Source: CAG-791 sp045546175 (lineage in GTDB: Bacteria; Bacillota; Clostridia; Lachnospirales; Lachnospiraceae). From it: 18,728 nucleotides of DNA. Positions within the stretch are counted from its first letter, which is position 1. Every line of letters starts with the position of its first letter. The stretch is from the NCBI GenBank assembly GCA_045546175.1, contig JAZQCI010000025.1:1-18728 (forward strand), written 5' to 3'. Positions 14,416 to 18,728 of the stretch are shown here, piece by piece. The notes under the pieces are model-generated. The model saw only the letters and a list, made by a program, of their open reading frames with translations. It searched no databases and was not told the DNA's origin. Both the position numbers and the translations under genes were made by a program.

Positions 14416-14444
14416 TTGGGTCTTTTCGCGGAATCTGTTATAAT
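14416..14444 (+). promoter_or_regulatory. Promoter of hflX
   Basis: A perfect TATAAT at 14439-14444 preceded by TG one base upstream (extended -10), with TTGGGT 17 bases further up as a weak -35. The leader to the hflX ATG is about 95 bases. A small CCGG-based hairpin (about 14396-14410) lies just upstream. Confidence 0.65.
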
Positions 14445-14548
14445 TACTTTCGTGACAAATTGCCCGGCCCCAATGGGGAAGCCGGAAAGTGAGGGATATT
14501 CTCTCAGCGAATCGATATTTTGACATGGCTTAAGGAGGTCATTACTGC

Positions 14549-15928
14549 ATGGCAGCATTTTTTGGAGCAAATGAGATATGGAGTACCTATGAAGGGGACG
14601 GCAGAGAGCCCGTGATCCTGGTGGGCGTGCGCGAATTGGACGCGAAAGAGCCGGTCTCGGAGGAGGAATTTGAGCACTCTCTCTCGGAGCTCGCGGAACT
14701 GGCCAAGGCCTGCGAAATGAATCCGGTGGACACCGTGACGCAGTCGCTCGCACACATCAATACCGGTCTGTATGTCGGCGCCGGAAAGGCGGATGAAATT
14801 CGGATCGGCGCGGAAATGTTCGGCGCGAAGCGGGTCATCTTTAACGACACTTTGTCGCCCTCCCAGATCCGCAATCTGCAAAAGCTCTTAAAGCTGCCTG
14901 TGATGGATCGGACGGCCTTGATCCTCGAGATCTTCGAGCGCAGGGCCAGGACCAGGGAGGCGCGCCTGCAGGTGGAGCTCGCCAAGCTCCGCTACCTCAA
15001 GCCCCGCCTGATCGGCATGTGGGAGACGCAGAACCGTCAGGGCGGCGCCTCGGGCGCCATGTCCGCCAAGGGTGAAGGCGAGACCCAGCTGGAAATCGAC
15101 CGCCGCACCATTGATCATCGCATCAGTGAGCTCGCCAAAGAGCTCAAGGGTGTCAGCCGCGAGCGCGCCACCCAGCGAAAAAAGAGACAGAATTCCGGGC
15201 TCCCGCTGGTATCGCTGGTCGGATATACCAACGCCGGCAAGTCTACGATCATGAACGCCATGCTGGCGCAGTACTCGTCGGAACCGGTGACGGAAGGGGA
15301 GCCGGGTAAGCGGCAGGTCTTTGAGGCGGATATGCTCTTTGCCACTTTGGATACCACCGTTCGGCGCATCAGTGTGGCCAGAGGCCAGGAATTCCTTCTG
15401 TCCGACACGGTCGGCTTTATCCACAAGCTTCCCACCTCCCTCGTCGAGGCGTTTAAATCTACTCTCGAGGAGACCACGGAGGCGGATCTGCTCGTACAGG
15501 TGGTGGACGGCTCCGACCCGCATTGCAGAAAGCACATTGAAGTTACCAAAAGGATCATCGATGAGATCGGCGCAGGGCATGTTCCCATGATCACGGTATA
15601 CAACAAGGCGGATCTGTGCGACCCGCCTGTCTCCTATCCCATCTCAGGTGCCGTAGAGCAGACCATCGATGGGATCAGCAATGTGAATCTCTATCTCTGT
15701 GCCAAGGAGAGCAGCTCGATCGACTGCCTGTGCCGGACCATCTTTGACATACTCCACGCCAAGCGGACTGTCCGGACCTTCCTCATTCCCTATGACCGCG
15801 GCAGCCTCGTCTCTTTTTTGATGGAGCGGTCCGTCGTTCTGCAGACAGAGTATACGGCAGAGGGAACGAAGATCACCGTGGAGTGTGACACGGCGACGGC
15901 GGAGCAGGTGGAGAAAGCACTGAGGTAA
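14549..15928 (+). CDS. hflX: GTPase HflX, ribosome-splitting factor
   Basis: A 459-residue translational GTPase that binds the 50S subunit and rescues or splits stalled or hibernating ribosomes, especially under stress. The N-terminal HflX domain (about 20-200) includes NTGLYVGAGKADEI, the long helical region and GEGETQLEIDRR (about 175-186). The G domain shows Walker A GYTNAGKST at 225-233, switch I region LFATLDTTVRR near 263-273, DTVGF at 286-290 and NKAD at 352-355. The usual RGxGETQ motif reads KGEGETQ here. Between G1 and switch I there is an extra acidic stretch of about a dozen residues (SSEPVTEGEPGKR) not seen in typical HflX. AAGGAGG at 14532-14538 fixes the start. It has its own promoter and terminator and interrupts the minus-strand sugar genes, with no functional link to them. 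Confidence 0.93.
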   Translation: MAAFFGANEIWSTYEGDGREPVILVGVRELDAKEPVSEEEFEHSLSELAELAKACEMNPVDTVTQSLAHINTGLYVGAGKADEIRIGAEMFGAKRVIFNDTLSPSQIRNLQKLLKLPVMDRTALILEIFERRARTREARLQVELAKLRYLKPRLIGMWETQNRQGGASGAMSAKGEGETQLEIDRRTIDHRISELAKELKGVSRERATQRKKRQNSGLPLVSLVGYTNAGKSTIMNAMLAQYSSEPVTEGEPGKRQVFEADMLFATLDTTVRRISVARGQEFLLSDTVGFIHKLPTSLVEAFKSTLEETTEADLLVQVVDGSDPHCRKHIEVTKRIIDEIGAGHVPMITVYNKADLCDPPVSYPISGAVEQTIDGISNVNLYLCAKESSSIDCLCRTIFDILHAKRTVRTFLIPYDRGSLVSFLMERSVVLQTEYTAEGTKITVECDTATAEQVEKALR

Positions 15929-15947
15929 AAAGCAGATTCAACGCCCC

Positions 15948-15977
15948 CTGAAATCCGGTTGGATGGCCGGATTTCAG
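15948..15977 (+). terminator. Terminator of hflX
   Basis: CTGAAATCCGG pairs perfectly with CCGGATTTCAG (11-bp stem, 8-base loop TTGGATGG), followed by CGTTTTCT. It lies 19 bp after the hflX stop. Confidence 0.85.
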
Positions 15978-16080
15978 CGTTTTCTACAGGATCCGGGCGG
16001 TTGTCCGGATAAATGTCGATTTTTGACCGTACCCATAACAGCAGACACGGAGGGTTAGGCACAAACACCCATTTTTTAAG

Positions 16081-16113
16081 AAGCATCTCCCAAAGGCCTC
16101 CGAGAAAATGCTT
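16081..16113. other. Small hairpin, first of a hairpin series
   Basis: AAGCAT (16081-16086) pairs with ATGCTT (16108-16113), with a possible inner TCTC/GAGA pairing. Weak alone; noted because three stronger hairpins follow. Confidence 0.4.
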
Positions 16114-16135
16114 ATTTCGAATATAATTGAGAAGT

Positions 16136-16176
16136 TTTTTCCATAGATTCAGGCATAGTGATGCTTTATGGAAAAA
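16136..16176. other. Hairpin with 10-bp stem
   Basis: TTTTTCCATA (16136-16145) pairs perfectly with TATGGAAAAA (16167-16176), with an inner GCAT/ATGC stem around AGTG. Flanking T and A runs would let it act as a bidirectional terminator-like structure. Confidence 0.65.
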
Positions 16177-16178
16177 TA

Positions 16179-16230
16179 ATCTCCCAATTGTAGCCTGCGG
16201 CACTGCCAAACAGGTAAGCAATTGGGAGAT
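16179..16230. other. Inverted repeat with 12-bp perfect arms
   Basis: ATCTCCCAATTG (16179-16190) pairs with CAATTGGGAGAT (16219-16230). The 28-base interior contains CCTG and CAGG that can pair. It starts 2 bases after the previous hairpin ends, so both could stack in one RNA or cruciform. Confidence 0.7.
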
Positions 16231-16263
16231 GAAACTGCAAACTAACGAGTTTATGCCCAAAAG

Positions 16264-16327
16264 GGGGCTGCGCATCCGCCGATATAAACCTGAGTATAAT
16301 AAGCTCAGTGTGCGGTTGCGCAGCCCC
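16264..16327 (-). terminator. Terminator of rhaD (branched hairpin)
   Basis: GGGGCTGCGCA (16264-16274) pairs perfectly with TGCGCAGCCCC (16317-16327); inside, CTGAG and CTCAG make a second stem. On the minus strand the structure ends in CCCCCTTTT. It begins 13 bp after the rhaD stop and ends the isomerase-aldolase transcript. Confidence 0.82.
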
Positions 16328-16339
16328 TCTGACTCGTAA

Positions 16340-17167
16340 TCAGTGTTTCTCGTACAGGAACCTCTCAGGCAGGTTTACGCCGAAGTCCTTGGCCAGGTGT
16401 CTGAACTCGTCGGGCTGGATGGTCTGTCTCTTCTCATAAGTCATGGAGCGGACCTTGACCAGGATCTCCGCGGATTTCTCGACGGTGTGCATGAGGCCGA
16501 AGGTGAGGTCGAAGTCCTCGCCGGAGCAGAACATTCCGTGATGGGCCCAGATGGCCACATCATACTTCTTCATAAGTTCAGAGGTGGCGACTGCGATGTC
16601 ACGTCCACCGGGCACCATCCACGGCACAACGCCGATGCCGGAGGGGAAAACAACCGGACACTCGGTGGCCATCTCCCACAGCTCTCTCGTGAAGGCCTCG
16701 TCGGTCAGAGGAAGGACGAAAGTCAGTGCGATCGTGTTGGCGGGATGCGCGTGATAGATGACGCGGTGGGCGCCATTTGTGGCGATCACTTTCACCTCGT
16801 GGTTCATCAGGTGAGAAGGAAGCTCGGAAGTGGGGCGGCCGCCGTTTACAAGGCCCCAGCAGATGCGGTAGTTCTCGCCTTTGTCATCCAGCTCGATGAT
16901 GCAGAAGGAATCCTCGGGCTTGATGGTCACGTTGCGGAAATATTTGCCGGATCCGGTCACCAGGAAGTATTCGTTAGCCAGTTTGGGAACAACTGTGCCG
17001 ATCGGTCTCCACTCACCGGGAGTGAGCTCTTCCTTTACAGATTCGATTTCCTCTTTCTTGATGCGGTAGGAAAGGTTGCCGCCGTTTCTCTCGTGCCATC
17101 CCTGCTGCCAGCCGTCATCGGCCATTCTCATAAAACCTTTTACAAATTCTGCGTCTAAAACTTTCAT
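16340..17167 (-). CDS. rhaD: Rhamnulose-1-phosphate aldolase
   Basis: A 275-residue class II (zinc) aldolase, nearly the same length as E. coli RhaD (274). It cleaves L-rhamnulose 1-phosphate into dihydroxyacetone phosphate and L-lactaldehyde in the cytoplasm. The zinc ligands align with a shift of two residues: H139 and H141 in YHAHPANTIALT and H210 in AHHGMF, with the catalytic E115 in PTSELPSH. The N-terminal WHERNGGNLSYR and the phosphate site TGSGKYFRNV (71-80) are RhaD-specific and separate it from FucA and AraD. AGAGAAAGGAAGC precedes the ATG. It lies 71 bp after the isomerase gene on the same strand, with a palindromic element between them and a strong terminator after it. Rhamnulokinase is not in the window. 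Confidence 0.94.
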   Translation of the reverse strand: MKVLDAEFVKGFMRMADDGWQQGWHERNGGNLSYRIKKEEIESVKEELTPGEWRPIGTVVPKLANEYFLVTGSGKYFRNVTIKPEDSFCIIELDDKGENYRICWGLVNGGRPTSELPSHLMNHEVKVIATNGAHRVIYHAHPANTIALTFVLPLTDEAFTRELWEMATECPVVFPSGIGVVPWMVPGGRDIAVATSELMKKYDVAIWAHHGMFCSGEDFDLTFGLMHTVEKSAEILVKVRSMTYEKRQTIQPDEFRHLAKDFGVNLPERFLYEKH

Positions 17168-17196
17168 GATTATATGCTTCCTTTCTCTTATTTAGT

Positions 17197-17229
17197 GGTG
17201 TGTCATGGGGACGTATCCGCTGACACACC
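17197..17229. repeat. Palindromic REP-like element, copy B (inverted relative to copy A)
   Basis: GGTGTGTCA pairs with TGACACACC (9-bp stem) around a core containing TGGGGACGTATC, the reverse complement of the core of copy A at 13028-13056. It starts 9 bp beyond the isomerase stop and about 30 bp before the rhaD start, so the shared mRNA would carry this hairpin between the two cistrons. It could stabilise the upstream message or uncouple translation. Confidence 0.78.
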
Positions 17230-17238
17230 TTGACTCAT

Positions 17239-18660
17239 TTATCTGCAGATAACGTCTACCGGTACGTCGAAGATCTTCGCAACTTTCAAAATAGTGTCAA
17301 TATGCCTGCCGTTGGCCGCCGCCATGTGGTGGGTCGGGCCCGCCTCGCTCCAGCGGTTGCAGAACTCTCTGGCGCCAATCGAGAAGCGTGTGCGCATGTT
17401 AGTGTCACCGAATGTGAAGATCGGTCCCTCTTCGTTGACGCCTTCCGCCACGACGAACTTGAAGTGGCCGTCTCTGTCCTGGGTGATGCCGAGATAAGTG
17501 ATCTCGCCTGCCGGAGGATAGAACTGTGTCAGGTAGCCGCCGCCGGTCTTTCCGTGGAAGACATCCACGATCTTCATGGTGGGCTTCTTTGCTGTGGAGA
17601 TGGCCGCGTCACCGGATCCGCTATGGCCGATGATGCAGATGTCCTCGTTGAAATCGATGGAATACATCTCGGAGAGCTGGCCGGTTCCGGAGATGGTCTT
17701 GAGGATGGACATGGCCATCGCGACCTTGATATCGCCCTCAACTGCACAAGCGGTGCCCTGCTTGATCAGCATGGAGAAAGCCGGGATCAGCATGCTGTCG
17801 AGTTTGCCGGCTATGCCCTGGGCAAATCCGTCGTAGTGGGATGCGATCAGGCCCAGCTGCTCGTCCTTGACCCACTGCTCGAAGGCGACTACATATTTGG
17901 CCATGTCCCAGACCTTTTCGATGGTGCCGCCGCCCTCGATCTCGAAGGTATCCAAGATGTCCTGCGCTTTGGCGCGGATAGCGTCCTCGTCGGTGATGTT
18001 GTCGGCGATCGCCCACATCTTCTCCCAGTCAAACTGCTTGGTGTAGACCCACATTCTATGGTAGAGGTTGGTCTCGTCGATGTAGAGGTCCATCATGCCG
18101 GGATAAGGTCTTCCGATCTGGGCCAGATTAGTGTCGCGGAATCTCCTGCGAACCTGTGCCGCGCGGCACCACTCGTCGATTTCTTTGGCCACATAGGGAT
18201 CGCCGCCCTCGACGACACCCGTGATCACTGCGTGGCGCTTTCCGGCGCGCTCAAGGTCCGCGACCATCTCGCCGACCGCGCCGCAGGCGTAGAGCTCGCC
18301 CAGCCATGTCGCTGTATCTGTATTGGCATAATCCGGCGCCTTGAGCTTCTGTACGTTGACCAGAACCACCGGCACGTTCACGTCGCGAACGGCGGGAAGC
18401 ATGTTGTAAGAAGTCGCATAGGTCAGAAGCTGGCAGATGACCAGGTCGACGTCCGCCGCGCGGAACTTGTCACCCGCTGCCTGGGACAGCTCTTTGGTCG
18501 TGCAGATTCCGCCGTCGATGATCTCGACTGTGTCCGGAAGTGTCTTCTTGAACGCGTCGTACTGGCCCTCGAACTCAGGTACCAGAGACGGGAACTGCGG
18601 CAGATAAGCGCCGAGCGCGATGGAGAAAACGCCGATTCTTGCTTTGGTATTAACTAACAT
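17239..18660 (-). CDS. Sugar isomerase of the L-fucose/L-arabinose isomerase class
   Basis: A 473-residue aldose-ketose isomerase of the FucI/AraA fold (COG2407-like). The N-terminal domains (1-about 330) carry the nucleotide-like fold and VEGDIKVAMAMSIL (308-320), which lines up with AEGDWKTAALL of AraA. Candidate catalytic and manganese-binding residues are E331 (LSEMYSIDF), D351 (GHSGSGD), H369 (VDVFHG) and H444 or H445 (GPTHHMAA), the last closely matching the GAHHT block of AraA. Aspartate at the second acidic position resembles FucI more than AraA, which has glutamate there. Next to rhaD, the product should be L-rhamnulose, so it may replace the unrelated RhaA; L-fucose or another deoxysugar is possible. 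The start has a G-rich site (GGGGGGTAATCAG). It is the first gene of this transcript inside the window. Confidence 0.82.
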   Translation of the reverse strand: MLVNTKARIGVFSIALGAYLPQFPSLVPEFEGQYDAFKKTLPDTVEIIDGGICTTKELSQAAGDKFRAADVDLVICQLLTYATSYNMLPAVRDVNVPVVLVNVQKLKAPDYANTDTATWLGELYACGAVGEMVADLERAGKRHAVITGVVEGGDPYVAKEIDEWCRAAQVRRRFRDTNLAQIGRPYPGMMDLYIDETNLYHRMWVYTKQFDWEKMWAIADNITDEDAIRAKAQDILDTFEIEGGGTIEKVWDMAKYVVAFEQWVKDEQLGLIASHYDGFAQGIAGKLDSMLIPAFSMLIKQGTACAVEGDIKVAMAMSILKTISGTGQLSEMYSIDFNEDICIIGHSGSGDAAISTAKKPTMKIVDVFHGKTGGGYLTQFYPPAGEITYLGITQDRDGHFKFVVAEGVNEEGPIFTFGDTNMRTRFSIGAREFCNRWSEAGPTHHMAAANGRHIDTILKVAKIFDVPVDVICR

Positions 18661-18690
18661 CTGATTACCCCCCTATATTTTTATAATTCA

Positions 18691-18728
18691 GCACCCCGGA
18701 AAAAAGATTAAAATAAGGTCCGGGGAGC
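18691..18728. other. Hairpin upstream of the isomerase gene, at window edge
   Basis: GCACCCCGG (18691-18699) pairs with CCGGGGAGC (18720-18728) with one mismatch; the A/T-rich loop includes a run of A on this strand (T on the minus strand). It may be the terminator of an upstream minus-strand gene or a leader element of the isomerase mRNA. The sequence ends inside it, so it cannot be resolved. Confidence 0.45.

Larger units (their letters stand above)
15929..16339. other. Hairpin-rich intergenic region between hflX and rhaD
   Basis: About 410 bp without a supported gene. From left to right it contains the hflX terminator (15948-15977), an unassigned stretch (15990-16080), and four successive hairpins, the last being the rhaD terminator (16264-16327). 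A minus-strand frame crosses the area (16275 to 15790) but runs into the antisense of hflX and has no family features. Confidence 0.6.

Noticed and set aside
15790..16275. 161-codon minus-strand frame between rhaD and hflX
   Set aside because: Runs through the hflX terminator and into antisense of hflX; crosses several hairpins; not protein-like.
16343..17158. 271-codon + strand frame
   Set aside because: Antisense to rhaD, which has all zinc ligands and the catalytic glutamate.
13028..17229. Composite transposon bounded by the inverted palindromes
   Set aside because: The interval contains ordinary chromosomal genes, no transposase, and the elements are short palindromes at transcript ends; no target-site duplication was seen.
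17230..18657. 475-codon open frame on the + strand
   Set aside because: Shadow of the isomerase gene on the minus strand, whose active-site motifs are clear.

Overview
The window reads as chromosomal DNA from an anaerobic member of the Clostridia (Bacillota), possibly a Lachnospiraceae-type gut bacterium. The reasons are strong AAGGAGG-type ribosome binding sites, moderately high GC in genes with AT-rich gaps, a double-glycine leader peptide, a clostridial-type iron alcohol dehydrogenase and an anaerobic lactate/quinone gene set. Genus cannot be fixed from the sequence alone. No rRNA, tRNA, CRISPR array or intact transposase was seen.

Left part (1-11611, + strand): one long, tightly packed gene run. 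It encodes a LutC-like LUD protein, a fused LutB-LutA-like iron-sulfur protein, a polyprenyl diphosphate synthase, MenA, MenG/UbiE, FixC, FixX, two tandem ArsA/Get3-family ATPases with C-terminal HSP20-like domains, and an LctP lactate permease, and it closes with a strong hairpin terminator. Read together it looks like a lactate import and oxidation module that carries its own quinone tail-attachment and methylation enzymes and an ETF:quinone-oxidoreductase-like pair. The role of the ATPases is unknown. The upstream promoter lies outside the window.

Middle (11612-13070): about 0.9 kb without a convincing gene. It holds a 71-bp tandem repeat and a decayed minus-strand reading frame. It is followed by a small minus-strand gene for a secreted double-glycine-leader protein with an SH3-like domain, with its own promoter and terminator.

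Right part (13071-18728): three minus-strand genes for a deoxysugar pathway: an iron-containing alcohol dehydrogenase (candidate lactaldehyde reductase), RhaD-type rhamnulose-1-phosphate aldolase, and a FucI/AraA-class sugar isomerase. The + strand gene for the ribosome-associated GTPase HflX is inserted between the dehydrogenase and the aldolase. No kinase for the pathway is present. Two related palindromic elements, in opposite orientation, sit at the 3' side of the dehydrogenase and between isomerase and aldolase. A hairpin-dense gap separates hflX from rhaD.
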